This document shows, one piece after another, positions 1-14,942 of a stretch of DNA of 64,000 nucleotides. A program made the translations under genes and the position numbers. Within the stretch, counting starts at the first letter, position 1, and each line of letters starts with the position of its first letter. Below the pieces are notes generated by a model. It made no database searches. It saw nothing but the letters and a program-made list of their open reading frames with translations, and had not been told where the DNA came from. The stretch is from positions 15,840,049 through 15,904,048 of the forward strand of contig CM055095.1 in the NCBI GenBank assembly GCA_029204225.1. The letters run 5' to 3'. The stretch is from Diphasiastrum complanatum. Taxonomy: Eukaryota > Streptophyta > Lycopodiopsida > Lycopodiales > Lycopodiaceae.

Positions 1-82
<82 letters not shown>
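1..82. repeat. (CT)n microsatellite, cut by window start
   Basis: Uninterrupted TC/CT dinucleotides run from the first base to base 82. The array continues off the left edge, so its true length is unknown. It lies just upstream of a copia pol remnant. Confidence 0.98.
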
Positions 83-85
<3 letters not shown>

Positions 86-186
86 ATCCGAGATTTCATT
101 CCCAAAGCAAGAATATCGAAATCAAGAATCACTATTTAAGAGAGAAAGTGCAAAGCAAGGAAGTTTCACTAGTTTACTGCAGGACA

Positions 187-288
187 GATCGGATGGCAGC
201 TAATTACTTCACAAAGGCTCTGTCAAAGGAGCACCATCTCAACGACATGTTGAATCTAAAAAACAAAATTTTTCAGGATCCACATTAA
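187..288 (+). pseudogene. Ty1/copia RNase H C-terminal remnant
   Basis: The + strand frame from about 193 to the TAA at 286-288 reads as the end of a copia RNase H, with the block YFTKALSKEH in place of the family's usual (D)xFTKAL(S/P). It is directly followed by a purine run and an LTR start, as expected at the 3' end of a copia element. Everything upstream in the pol gene is lost or lies to the left of the (CT)n tract. It is a fragment with no independent function. Confidence 0.75.
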
Positions 289-930
289 GGGGGAGTGTTG
301 GAATTCGATGCTCAACCTCATATCCATTTATTAATGAGCATCCTGAAAGATGTATAAAACCAAAAATCGAAGGCTCGAATTTTGAGCAGCAGAGATTTTT
401 TGACCCTAGATTGGCGGATCGGATCGGATTGAGGCATAAATTATCCGGACGTCTTCAACCCTGGATCGAGGCAAATCGGGTCTGATTTATCCAACCTTGG
501 AAAATTCGATCCTATACATATTTTTTGACCTAGTGTACATTTTTTGATCCTTTGTATAAATTTGATACATTGTAAAATTTTGATATTGTCGGTCGGAAAT
601 CCGACCCGTTGACAGTCTGCCTACTTTGTACATGTATTTACAGTTACAAGGCGGTTGTAGTTTATATAGAAGATAGCATTCAATGCGAGTTAGTTGTAGA
701 TATTTTCAGTATATCTAATCCTAGAATCTTCATCAGAAAACTGCTTCTGATATATAGTTACTACTAAAAAAGTGTAATCAATAAGATAATTTTGTAGTGT
801 TATCACACACAACGATCAGCTGAAGTAATTACTTCATGCATTGTACTCACTATTTGATATTAGTCAGAGTGCAATTATCAGTCTCACTACTGTTATAGTT
901 CACTTGCATTTGTTGAATCGATTCACTTGG
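287..930 (+). mobile_element. Polypurine tract and 3' LTR of a copia element
   Basis: AAGGGGGAG at 287-295 is a classic polypurine tract. The LTR begins at 296 with TGTTGGAATTC. The right end is uncertain: I place it near 930 because no clear CA terminus, primer site or target duplication could be fixed. The sequence between holds no gene. No second copy of this LTR was recognised in the window. Confidence 0.6.
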
Positions 931-1122
931 ACATTCTGCTGCTAACTGTGGCGCTTCCGATCCACGCACCAAGCTCGCTCCCAGCTTTCTCTCATTCCTA
1001 TTGATTTTCGACACAAAGTATAGTGTGAACTAAGATCCTCCATTGTATGCTCTCTACATATGAATTTTGGAAGACAACGTTGAAATATATTGATATTTAT
1101 GAGAGCTTTTACAAATCTTGTA

Positions 1123-2415
1123 TCATGATTGCTCTATTATCTGAACAATTCCGTCCAAATCTTTGCATTTGATTTTCTCTTCATGTCGTTTACGTATCTG
1201 CACAAACATACATTAATCACATTACAATTAGTGATCCGGATATTGACAAAAAGGATAATGAATACAAATTCATAGATTTCACATACCAATTTTTCACCCA
1301 ATATAAAGCTGAAATATTCGGGGATATCTTGTTGTAAAAGTGTCAATTCCGTTCTAATGTAGAATAAGGTCCAGTCCTGCTCAACCTCAATACTAGTAAG
1401 TAACTCCCCATTTGCCATGATATTAATGCATATACGATCAGTGTGTCCAATGCGGTCTAGATCTTGATCTAATGGGACGCAATACTGTATGTAAATGATA
1501 TGGATGAATGTTTGATTCTACAAGAAATATCTGCAGTGGATCTTATATCCCAACCTTTGTCCATGAATTTGGATAAAAAATCATCTGATAGATTTTTGCA
1601 AACAAACAATGTGGGAGTTCGATGCACCTCCATGTTTGAAAAAGAGCTGACAAACAATGACATTGGAACAAACCAGCTTAAGTGCACATTTCTTGATCCA
1701 GTACTAGTTTTGAGTGACTTTTGTACATCATTATATAGCTTGGAACAAAAACATTTTATTATATTGTCGATGACTGCAATCCACCACATGTTATCTTGAA
1801 AATTAGGTAGAGGTATACACTCTAGTTTTCTCATTCCTCCATTTCTGTCTGAAATATACATAGCATCATAAAAAAATATTCTAGAATCTGCAAGTTCTTT
1901 TGCCGTTCGTCCTCTGTATTGCAATTTTGCCAATTTCTGAATGGATGACATCTATAATACCTGAAAGAGATGCCACAGGCTCCCATTCATGTATATTTGA
2001 AGGATATAGATCTGCAATACAAAATCATAATAAGCTCCAATTCATATATACGATTACGTTTTAAAAATGACAAGCAACCCAAAAAATTAAGATACTTACA
2101 ATTACACTTTCGAAAATCATGTGGATTTACAGCCTCCACATTAAGTTTTGAGTGCATATAAACATGTTGAATAAGCACTTCTGAAATGGTTTGTCCTCTT
2201 GAAGAAACTTTGAAATCAATAATCCGCCCTTTCCAATAAGATCTATATGTATACTTGGCCTTTTTCTCTTGGCGAAAAGCCCCTCTCGCCGATGGATGCA
2301 TCAGTACCCAAGAAGCCTTATGATATTCATGAGCAATCCATGTGCCATCGTCTTCCCTGTCAGTATAAAAAATTGCAGAGCATATCAAGGATCTCGGTCT
2401 TCTTCTCATCGCCAT
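1123..2415 (-). CDS. Unrecognised multi-exon gene (fragmentary exon model)
   Basis: Several open stretches on the - strand have real splice signals. Exon candidates are 2415-2100, starting at an ATG (MAMRRRPRSL) and ending at a strong GTAAGT donor; about 1951-1480 (about 155 residues, including LSWFVPMSLF and GWDIRSTADI); about 1418-1287, ending at a GTATGT donor; and 1197-1123, which follows a TTTGTGCAG acceptor and ends in TGA. The last join (1287 to 1197) keeps frame and gives a coherent C-terminus ending in DGIVQIIEQS. The phase of the first donor does not fit the ATG-containing frame at 1951, so an exon is missing from my model or the gene carries a frameshift. I do not recognise the protein: no catalytic motif, signal peptide or membrane segment is evident. 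It is probably a host gene, intact or recently broken. Confidence 0.45.
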
Positions 2416-3015
2416 AGCTTGAAGAGTTCACGTTTGAACTTGTCAATATGAGAGTCCAGAGTACAATAGGCGCCAAACCTATTTGTGAGTCCCAAGATAA
2501 TTTGAACTTGAGGTTAACCCAAGCAGTTTAGTCAACCAGTCATCGCGCACGCCAGCCAATAGTATGCTTCCAATCTACCGGACCGGAAATTCAAATTTGC
2601 CCAAACATGAATTGTGTTTTTCCTGGTCAGGCGAGTTATGTTACATAGAAGCCACTATGTCAAGAACCGATTGGGCCACATGGACATAAACAACGAGGAA
2701 AAAAAAAAACTTGTAACAAACGACGCTTCTAAGTTTGAGAACTCCTGTAATGCTCTTACGAATGGCCTTAGGATAAGATTTACAGGGTGCCTTAGCTTTA
2801 AGGACACATTCGGCATCCTGTAGGATAGTGCCCCCTTTTCGCCTGTCACCATAACCTGTGTAAAAACACAGTGTTCGCGATTCTTTCGCCCTTTATTCGT
2901 CTGTGCGAATTTGCGTGTAAATATGCAGGCTACGTGACAACGTTAGTAAATATGCAGCAAGAATGGAGGCAGATTAAAAATGAGATTTAGGAGAGTAGAA
3001 GGAGTAAATCCAACA
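2416..3015 (-). mobile_element. Probable 3' LTR region of copia family A element
   Basis: On the - strand the purine run AAGAAGGG is followed immediately by TGTTGGATTTACTCC, so an LTR starts at 3015 and runs towards lower coordinates. Its far end is not resolved and probably lies between about 2600 and 2900. Short open frames here (for example 2614-2823) show no recognisable protein and I leave them out. Confidence 0.45.
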
Positions 3016-5850
3016 CCCTTCTTAATTTGGATCCATGAATGCCTTGATCTTCAGACTGAGCAATACACAAAATTTGTTGTGTGCATTAATACTGAGTGCT
3101 TTCGTGAAAATGTCTGCAACCATGTCCTGCGTTTTGCAGTACGTTAAGCTTACCTCCCTTTGCCCCTAATGTAGTGATATCTGATCTCAATGTGCTTACT
3201 CCTAGAATGAAATCTAGGGTTGACCGATAAGGCAATATCACTCTGGTTATCACAAAACAAAATTGTGGGGCTATACTGATATAAATTGATGTCTGACAAC
3301 AAATTTCTCAACCAAAACGCTTTCTTAATAGATTGAGAAGCAGCAATGTATTATGCTTCAGTAGAAGAAAGTGCGATAGAGGTTTGCTTACGAATGTTCC
3401 ATGAAATAGGACCGCCGTTGAAGAAGAATGTAAATCCAGATGTGGATTTACGATTGTCTGCATCTCCTCCCCAGTTTGCATCAGAAATAGCCACTGAGCT
3501 GATGAAGATTGTCGTTGCTGACATCTCCATAGTAGATGCACTGGTCCATGGTAGCTCGAATATATCTCATGACTCGAATAAGAGCCTTCCAATGGGTAAT
3601 GCCAGGATTAGCCATATATTGGCTGAGTGAGTTTACATTAAAAGAGATATCTGGTCTTGTATAGACCATTGCGTACATGAGAGATCCAAGTATCAATCGA
3701 TACATATATTCTCTCATCTGCTCCTCTTCCTGCTTGGTCCGGGGACATTGGTCCTTTGACAGATGTAGGCCTGGATCCATTGGTGAGTGAGCTAATTTAC
3801 AATTCATCAAATTGTATCTCTTAAGAACATTGTGAAGATATATTTGTTGAGTGATGTAAATTAGTCGATTTGTTCTGTCTCTGTGGACTTGAATTCCAAG
3901 ACAGAAGTGAGCTTCGCCCAGATCAGTCATGTCAAATTCTGAGAACAACATCTGTTTTGCATCCTTGACCATTTTGGTATTGTTGCTGAACAGCAACGTA
4001 TCATCAACATACAAGGTGATGATAATGAAGGACTGCTGCACTGACCTTGAATAAACATTGCAATCAGCAGTGCTTGGTTTGAATCCTTGTTCAATGAGGA
4101 ATGTGTTGATCCTCTGAAACCAAGCTGTGGCAGACTGCTTCAAGCCGTATAGTGCTTTGTGGAGTTTACAGACATGATTCTTCATGCCTTCCAGAACGTA
4201 TCCTTCAGGCTGGATCATGTAGATATCTTCTTGTATTACTTCGTTCAGATAGGCTGTTTGTACATCAAGTTGATGTACTTTGAGGTCGGCAGCTGCAACA
4301 TAAGACAAGAGCATTCAGATCGACGAATGTTTGACGACTGGACTAAAAGTCTCACTGTAGTCGACATTCGAGATCTGGGTGAATCCTCGTGCTACTAGTC
4401 TAGCCTTCCTTCGATCAATTGTTCCGTTGCTTAAAGATCCATTGGCAATCAATAATATTGCAGCCAATAGGAGCTTCGACTAATGACCATGTCTGATTCT
4501 TGATCAGAGAGGAATATTCTCTGTCCATGGATTCTCTCCAGAGATCAGAGTCTGGTTGGCTAAGTGCCTCTTCGACTGTCGTCGGTTCCTGCATTAAGAG
4601 ACAGACAGACTCAGGAGTATACCTTGTGGGCTGTGTGTGCACTCGGCTTGATCTTATGGGAGGATTCGACTGATGAACCGCTCCTGGGACTTGTTGCTGG
4701 GTAGCAACAACATCTTTGTTTGATTCGATGTCTCGAAGTGGGTCGACAATAGACACGCCTGAGCCAGAGGCTCGGACTGTCGTGTCAATGGCAGGAGATG
4801 TAGGTTCTTCTTGAGCAATATCCTTGCCTTTGAGGTCGACGAATTGATCCTCAATAAAGACTGTATCCCGGCTATACAAGATTTGCTGGGTATCAGGATC
4901 GTACAGCTTGTAGGTGTTATCAGACGAAGTATATCCGATCACTCTTGAGACCTTGGAAGTCCAATTTCTTCCTTGTGTCTTTTGGGATCTGCGCGTAGGC
5001 AATGCACCCGATCACTTTTAGGTTCTTCAAAGAAGGCTTAGATCCTGTCCACACCTCGTGGGGTGTCTTGTCTGAGAGGTCCTTGGTCGAACATCTGTTC
5101 TGGACGTAAGCTGCAGTGGAGACAGCTTCAGCCCAGAATCTCTTGGGCAACGATGCATGCGATAGCATACATTTAGCAGATTCGAGCAGAGTACGGTTCT
5201 TTCTCTCAGCTAAGCCATTAGACTGAGGACTGTAAGGAGTGATGAATTGCTGCTCAATGCCTTGGCTTTGGCAGTACTCCTTAAACTTGACAGAGATATA
5301 TTCTCCACCGTTGTCTGACCTTAGGGCCTTGATCGTCCTTCCAGTCTCCTTTTCTGCACGCTCCTTGAAGATTCTAAAGCAGTTGAAGGCTTCTGATTTC
5401 TTCTTTATGAAATACACCATCGTTCTTTTGGAGAATTCGTCAATAAAGGTTATAAAATATTTGGCATCCTTTAACAAAGGATTTTTCATCGGGCCACAAA
5501 TATCTGAATGTACAACATTTAGCAATCCTCTAGCAACATGTTGATGGCTTGACTTAAATGGTTTTCTAGTCTGTTTACCAACTAGACAGTCTTGACAGAC
5601 AGGTAACTCGACTTTTTTGCGAGGATAGTCGAGATCAAGAACAATAGATTGTCTAGACATTCGTTGTACAACAACATGATTTAAATGACCAAGTCTTCAA
5701 AGTAAACCTTTATTTGTATGAATTGAAGTACTAAGAGCCTGACTAGAGGCAGAAAAGCAATGACTTAATTTATACAAGTATCCATGCCTCTTTCTGAGTG
5801 CTAGGATCTTGCCAGTCCTATCAAGTACTTTACACTGATCACATTCTTAC
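3016..5850 (-). pseudogene. Ty1/copia gag-pol remnant, family A, 5'-truncated
   Basis: Read on the - strand, the order is GAG-pre-integrase (about 5850-5660), integrase, reverse transcriptase, then RNase H (about 3600-3020). The integrase (5660-4920) has the DDE pattern HSDICGP, RSDNGGEY and NGLAERKNRT. The linker and RT start lie at 5002-4415 in another frame. The RT core is at 4314-3481 with the catalytic box YVDDTLLF. Frameshifts separate the open segments, and a stop falls between the RT N-terminal block (KARLVARGF) and the core. Gag, protease and the 5' LTR are missing, so the element cannot be autonomous. Close relatives are at 22,011-22,358 (-) and 15,547-17,265 (+). Confidence 0.92.
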
Positions 5851-6936
5851 CATTTATGACCATTGAATTTGTACTAAATTTTATACATAATCAATGAAAT
5901 GGTTTACACCATAACATTGAATTTGTCATTAAGATATGAAACATACAAAATGGTGCAAATTGGATGAAGCATAGAAGTACTTTTTAATGTTTAAATAAAT
6001 TGTTTATATATAAATGATTTTATGTAATGCACCTCAATGTCAAATCCTATTTTTTGTTAGGATATTTTTTAAAAAACAATCCATTTAGAATTTCGCTTTT
6101 TGGTTCATGTCCCATAATCAAACACATTCATAACGCCGTTCATAATGAGTAGCACTTGGGAAGAGAGGACACATGGTTGGCCAAAAGCATCTTGAGCCAT
6201 GGCAAGGGCCTGCAAATAGTTTCAATCTAAATTGTAGATCTTTCAACTCATAACTCATAGGTATGTATGCTAGGTATGGGGCACTTGGAGTGCTGGCCCC
6301 CACTCCATTCAAGGGTAATGGATGGAGGTAAGGGAAAAAAATATATATATCCCCCATTAAATGGTGTGGGCCTGTGTAGCATGTGTGGTGCACTCTCTAA
6401 TGAGAGCTCTAGGTATGGTATACTCCTAAATTCTAAATCCTAAACCCATAACCCAGCCAACGGTAGGCTTGCATGTAGCTATCCTCTCAGCTACCTCGGC
6501 TTGGTGTGCTACAACATGCAACAGGTAGCCTTCCTGTGGATGACAGATACCCACTCATCCACATACCTAGTGGGTTTCAGTGGAGTTGAAATTGGGCCAC
6601 TATTTTGCAACAATTTTATCACTCAACTAAAAGTAACCAACAGTGATGAATCCTGAGAACATAAATTGTATTTTGTAAGATGTGAGTTTCTTGTTTGATA
6701 AATCTGATGTTAGCCCTCTTAAGATTAATAAATATCAATTATTTGGAAATCTGTTGTTCGCCATTAGTTTTAGCTCTATTCAGATATTCCAGAATGTAAT
6801 CTTGTAAGCTGTAATTGTTCAAGTGGTTCATCCAAAGTACAGAATTGGGATGCTTCTTACTATCATGATCTTCACGAAATGAATGGTGGGATCTGTTTAC
6901 TACATCAGGACTAAGAAAATTTTGGTTTGATTTCAG
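5851..6936. other. No gene recognised
   Basis: AT-rich sequence. A 91-codon frame on the - strand (6118-6393) has no recognisable motif. The missing 5' exons of the dehydrogenase at 6937 were looked for here and not found. A cluster of ACCC/CTAAA-like words near 6420-6460 is short and not a telomeric array. Confidence 0.6.
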
Positions 6937-8867
6937 CTAATATCAATTGCCTGAAATTACCCCCTGAGCTTGACGATGAACATACGGTGTTCCTATCTGA
7001 TATTCTGCCAACGGCATGGCACGCCAATGAGCTTGCTCATGTGGGCTCTGGGGACAATGTTGCAATATGGGGCTCTGGTCCAGGTACTTAAGTGAAGCAT
7101 TTCAGAATTTCAAAATCAGTCTAGAAAGTTGCATGGTGTTTTGAATCCATTTCGTAATGACATGCTATGGATGAAATTTGTCTATAAATTTGCAGTATGA
7201 ATCTATTTCTTAGTGACGGATGCTTTACAGCTGGTGTTGCCTTGTGTTCTGCAATTTTTTATATGAAGTGGAAGGAGCTTTTCTAGTCTTCAGAAAGAGC
7301 TATGTCTGAAAGGGAACACTGTCACTGTGGGGAACACTGTCACTGTGTTTAGTGGGGATTTTGGCTGCACGTTGTGCTTTTTTCCGTGGAGCTGCTCGTG
7401 TGGTCATCATTGATGAGGTCCAGTACCGGTTGGATCATGCCAAGGAGAAGGTGAAAGGCGTGGAGATCATTAACCGGTCACAGGAAGATCCTTTGAAGGA
7501 GGTGCGGGCACTCTTCCCACATGGCCCAGATGTGGGAATTGAAGCAGTGGGTTTTCATTATGTGAAGGTAGGTTCTGACTTTCAGGGTTTGAATATAGAA
7601 AAACCAGTGATTGAGAAGTGAGAAGAAAGTCAGCTTGTTTAATTGTCTCTACTTTTATGGTGCAGACTTTTTGTTTGCTTACATACAAAAAACTCTTTGG
7701 CATCATCAATGGCGTACAATTCAAATGGCAGCTTCCCGAATAGTGAATTCAAAGTTGCTCAAGATAATCTGATGCTCATGTTAAATGAGATATTTTTGGG
7801 TGTTCGAAAGGGAGATCGTATTGGTGTGGTCGGCGTCTACGTGGGTTATGTAAAGTAAGCTCTCAAATCTTTTATGCTCATTCTTTGTGTGCAAAGTATG
7901 AATGGTTTTTAATGCCTTTTTTAGTTTTTCTAGCTTACTTCGTGTTGTTCCTTGTAGCCATTTCAATATTGGTGCTTTTATGGAAAAGGAACTCAGCATG
8001 GGTGCTGGACAGACGCCAGTGCAGAAGTATTGGTAAGTATGATAATGTAAACAGATCAACTTTGAAAATGCTTATCACAACCCCGGGAATTGGATCAAGA
8101 AAAATGGTGATATTCAACTTCGAAAATATTGAGACACATCAGGGGTTGGAGGAATTAGAAATACTGCAACTTTTATTTTATAAGTCACTAGGAAAGTCGG
8201 TAACTGGTGACTAACTACCCTCTGTTTTAGGCCAACACTCTTTCCTCTTGTGCGGTCCGGGAAGCTAGATCCTACTATAGTCATAACTCATGTACTACCA
8301 CTTGCAGATGCACCAAGAGCATATAAAATCTTCAATGAGAAAACTGATAATTGTGTGAAGGTATGCTGTTTTTGTTTTTAAAATGGCTATTTACGTCGTT
8401 CTTATATATTTTCACAGATTCTGAACCAGTTATGATGCTCTGTCCATCAGTAGAGTAGGTGTTGAATCCTAATGTTCTAATTCTAGGACTTCAGTTATGT
8501 TGATATTGGTGTTTACATCACTAGATTACTTTTTCACCAGTTTCTGTTGTAAAGCATAGAACTTTTGGGCAATCCATTAGTTTAGTTGCCGTTATGCTAC
8601 CAATTACCATCTGATTCATTTCCAGGTGGTGCTGAAGCCTCAGATGGACTCCCGGAGTGCTAAATAATTAGTTTGGTTGCTGTATTTTGGTTTTATTCCC
8701 AGGTGGTTCTTAAGCCTCAGATGGATCCCGGAGTGCTAAGTTGTGAAGGGCCAGGCATCAAAGAACATGTTCGCAGCACAGTTTCTGGTGTTGCAACTGC
8801 TGCAGTGGGCTCTTTGCAGGCCATTACTAGAGGAATGGGAAAGATGTTGCATCAGAGTGACTCTTAG
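6937..8867 (+). pseudogene. Zinc-type formaldehyde/alcohol dehydrogenase-like gene, 3' half only
   Basis: Exons are 6937-7083, 7353-7567, about 7666-7854, 7958-8032, 8231-8360 and 8703-8867. Joined, they give the C-terminal NAD-binding half of the medium-chain dehydrogenase family closest to glutathione-independent formaldehyde dehydrogenases: FLSDILPTAWHA, the Rossmann start GSGPVGILAARCAFFRGA, then GAGQTPVQKYW and THVLPLADAPRAY. The dinucleotide-binding glycines are present. The N-terminal GroES-like half with the catalytic zinc ligands is absent from the 1 kb upstream, which is followed leftwards by a copia element. The third exon is out of phase: a frame entered from exon 2 meets a TAG, while the conserved VRKGDRIGVVGVY block is in the neighbouring frame. 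The remaining splice joins agree in phase. The C-terminus ends KMLHQSDS. A 5'-truncated, frameshifted pseudogene is the simplest reading; a functional gene with distant 5' exons is possible but less likely. Confidence 0.72.
8626..8664 (+). repeat. Duplicated acceptor and start of last dehydrogenase exon
   Basis: The acceptor CAG plus the first ~37 bases of the terminal exon (8701-8740) occur a second time at 8624-8664, 77 bp upstream. The upstream copy has an extra base, so if used it would shift frame and hit a TAA after 13 codons (VVLKPQMDS...). The downstream copy gives the normal C-terminus. Confidence 0.85.
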
Positions 8868-11117
<2,250 letters not shown>

Positions 11118-11837
11118 GAACATTTGACAATGATAGTATGGAACTAAATTCAACATCTTAGAAGAATTGATAAATGACATTGAGCTAGAAGAAAAAAAAT
11201 GTAGATGAAAAACTAAAAAAAAATCATTCAAAATATAGCTTTCATGATTGAGAGAAAAGCCTCCATGTAAAAGATTGTGCATTTGAGTCAATTGAAAATT
11301 CATAAAACAAGAAATCATGGGGCATGGTTAGAATAATTCAAAGGATATGGAAACCACATCCATAAATCAAGCTTGGTCCTCCTTTCAATGGAATTCAATG
11401 CTCCAAGCATCAAAAAAAGAAGTAGCTTGATAAAGAAAAGAGCTCTTCAAATTAGAGGAATATGAAAAATAGATAACCAACTCCAATTTCATGATACATC
11501 TTGAAAAAATTCTCCATTTTTCAATTTTTTGTTTTTGTTTTGTTGTTATTCCTTACCTCCAACTAAGCAGAAGCACAATGAGAAAGATACCACCTAAAAA
11601 ACATAAAATATCAGAAAGAAAATCTTGGTGCCAACCTATCAAAGGGACATGTTAATGATCGACAACACATTTGTAACCATATGGATAAAACTGAAGGAAC
11701 AAACTTGAGCACGAGTTTAGGAACTACCAAGAAGGTGGTCAACTTACTACGTAGTCATTTTTGCTTAGATATTTTCAAAATTCTTTGACAAGTACAAAGG
11801 AGAAATGCACTTTGATTCACCAGTAAAGCAAGTAAAA

Positions 11838-12590
11838 TTGTGAAAATTCACATGTGTGGGAATGCCCTCAAGTGTGAATATGATCTCCTAAGAAAAGCTT
11901 TTGCACTTTCAATCAACTATTGATTGAAAACCAAGATCAATGTCAAAATTTAAGGCAAAGAGGCAAATCTACATGCATACATTCATAACCAAAAGTGTTT
12001 CACACGTGTGGAAGATCATCATGAAAAAACTAAGGCAAATTAAGCTCCTCTCCTCGGGTAAAGAGAGAATAGACCAATTTTGCACTTTGGTAGAGAGAGA
12101 AAAGATACACACAAAATTGAGAGATCTCCAAATTGACTCAAAAGCTCACTTAAATTATGATTGGTAAAGAGAGTACATATAAAACTCATGGAGATCCAAG
12201 CTTTAATCCTATTGGACCCCTCAATCCTAGCCTCTCTAATCCTATTGGATGTGTGATGCAACATCCCTCACTTTTGATTGGACCCTTACAACACATCTCT
12301 CACTTATGATTGGACCCTTTGACTTTTGCCACCACATAGGGTGCATCACTCATCAAACCTAAACTTGACATGTGTAAGCAACCTAACTAGCTCAAGTTAT
12401 GTCACAATTGAATTTTGGCCTAATCATGACAAAACATGTGTACTTGACCATTTGACCTCTAAAGCCAAAATTGGCCCTATCACCTAGTGACACCAAGATG
12501 CTTGACTAGCAATCTTTTTGACACCCCTAAAGTCAACATTATAAACTAATTCTAACTATTTTACACACGTGGGAACATGCTCCACTCTGT
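11838..12590 (-). mobile_element. Diverged solo LTR related to copia element C
   Basis: Blocks match the LTR of the element at 34,099-40,085 in the same order: a TTCACAC/TGTG start, GATCTCCTAAG, CACACGTGTGG, GAGAGAGAAA, repeated CCTATTGGACC, and a late block containing AAGATGCTTGA. Similarity is patchy, so this is an old relative. No internal coding sequence is beside it, which fits a solo LTR left by recombination. The ends are approximate. Confidence 0.5.
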
Positions 12591-14449
12591 GAAATGTACT
12601 CACAAACATAAAACATAGAATTGCCAAGCTAGATTTTTGCCAATTTTTCACAAAATTCACATACAAGAACATATGTGAGGCTTTGAATGAATGTGCAAAG
12701 TCTTCTCTTGGTTTAATCTAGATGAAAGGGTATTAATACAAAGAGGAAGAGACTTTCTACATTGAAAAAATTGAAAACAGCACAATTTTAAATCTTAGTG
12801 GCAAAATAGTCATGTAAGTTATAGTTTAAAAACCTAAATACAAAGGTAGTAGAAGTTAATCCTGTAGCAAATAAAAAACCAAACTTGAGACATCTTATCA
12901 CTTTTTTTGGGCAAATGCCACAAAATTTGCTAGGTCAAATTCAAACAAGCCTTTGAAGCACTTTATGTTTCACATGTCATATTAATATTAATAATGTAGA
13001 GACTTTAATTCTTTGGAGTTGATGAGAATCCTAGTATTTTAGAATATTTAAATGAGCATAACCACCAAGGAGTTTGAAAATGAGCAAGGAAAAGTTGTTC
13101 GTTATTCACTAGGGGGCTAAGTGAATCCATCCATTGATTTCTTCCAGCAATGGTCATAGTAGTTGCCCTGCTAGATCATTTTATTCTCTTTACTAGTATT
13201 GCAACGTAGCTTATTTTATAGTAAAAAAGGACCATATAGGATATATGAGCCTAGATACTTGTAATTTTATTCAAGCTTTGAACGTCATGAATAGGAAATA
13301 TAGGGCTTTCCAACTATGTTACTAACTTTTTGTTATACTACATAGATTTGTATTCTTAAATTTTATTCACACTCTATGTTATAGTTGTATGCAATTTTTT
13401 TTTGGATTTTTTTATAGCATTACATTGAGTGACATGCCCAAAATATTGTTTGTTGTCTTATGGCACAAATTTTTTGATGTTGACCCTAAGATTTGTCTTA
13501 CACAAAATTTAGCTTCATATGATAATGGGTTGTAAATGGTTGACAATTTTGATCAATTAAGCTTGTGCATATGTTTGAATCCATTAAATTAAGCTTGTAG
13601 ACATAGCAGCTCATGCTTTGATTATGTGACACTTGTAGAGCCTATGCTAACAATTTCATAAAGAATATAAGAGACATAGAAAAATAATGTATATGTATTT
13701 TCAAAATTCATACATAACTTTAAGTACTAAGTACATATATTTTATAAAAAGGCTGCAAACTTTCAATGTGTCATTTCAAATCAAGATAAATCTTAAAGAC
13801 AAGCCCAATATCACTTTAAGTATCTAGATGCAGATTTTGAAAGAGAATATGACATTGTTATTATTGAATAAATCTTAGTAATTGGACTTTTCAAAAGAAA
13901 AGAGCAAATATTTTGCTGTGTACGATGATTTGTAAATGATTCTGAAAAATTCTATTCCTTTTTCAAAAAGATGAATCTATAAAACACTGCATGTACATGT
14001 ACATAAGAAAATTGCTTGATCATTTATTACATTACAGTTTTTATGTACTAATGTAACCAAGATATTTTAGTATCATCATTGAGTATGAGTGATAATAGTA
14101 TGCAAACAATTCTAGAAAGTTCTCCCTCTAATGTTGATGGCCATAATATGAGGACTTGACTATTAGACATATTTGTCGTGAGTTCACCCATGTTTTGTAG
14201 TTTTTCACTTGACACTATTGATTTATACACAAAATGCATAAGTGAGAAAAATCATGTTCGTAAAAAAATTCAAGTCACTAATTAGTATGTAAGTAATAAG
14301 ATGGTCTTTAGATAACGCATCTCAAATAGGATTTTAGACTTTTAAAATTATCTCATCAAAACATACAAGCCATATTATATAGAAACTTGAAGGCCAAATA
14401 ATAAAATGTGAAACATTTTGTAGGGGGGCTATTCAATATGTAAATGTAG

Positions 14450-14450
<1 letters not shown>
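12591..14450. other. AT-rich, no gene recognised
   Basis: Long AT-rich stretch with stop codons in all frames. No domain, splice-consistent exon, tandem repeat or terminal repeat could be supported. Confidence 0.6.

Positions 14451-14495
<45 letters not shown>
14451..14495. repeat. (TG)n microsatellite, 45 bp
   Basis: Uninterrupted TG dinucleotides in AT-rich DNA. Confidence 0.97.
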
Positions 14496-14496
<1 letters not shown>

Positions 14497-14933
14497 CCAT
14501 GCTATAGTTATAGTGGTCTCACAATAAAATTGGAGTAAGTGATACGAAAGTAATGAGAATGTTGGAAGGAGCTAAGGGCTACAAATTTTTCTACACTTAC
14601 CTATGACACTCCAAAGATAATTGGACAAAAATCTCATCAACAAAGAGAAACTTTTGTTAGATTTCATTCTTGAAATCACGTTGTAATGTGGAACTACTTT
14701 GCCATTTCACTCTCATTGTCGAGACAATGTCGAAGGTGTCAAAGACCATATGCAAAAATACATGCATTGTCAAAACAGAGTCGAATCAATTGTCGAGGGT
14801 TATCAAATAACAACTGAATCAGATTTGATAGTGGAGTCTTATCCACTGCATATTTCGGGTCCAATCCCCTATCTCCACGTGGCACCTGCTAGGTGGATGA
14901 CAATGTATTCCATTAGGGTTGTGCCATCAAAAA

Positions 14934-14942
14934 CTATAAATA
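14934..14942 (+). promoter_or_regulatory. TATA-box-like CTATAAATA
   Basis: CTATAAATA about 600 bp upstream of a copia pol fragment on the same strand, within sequence that could be an LTR U3 (14,600-15,100). The word fits a plant TATA box well. No transcript start can be fixed, so this is only a candidate. Confidence 0.3.

Noticed and set aside
6420-6460. Interstitial telomere repeat (CCTAAA/CTAAATC words)
   Set aside because: Only three or four imperfect words, not a CCCTAAA array.
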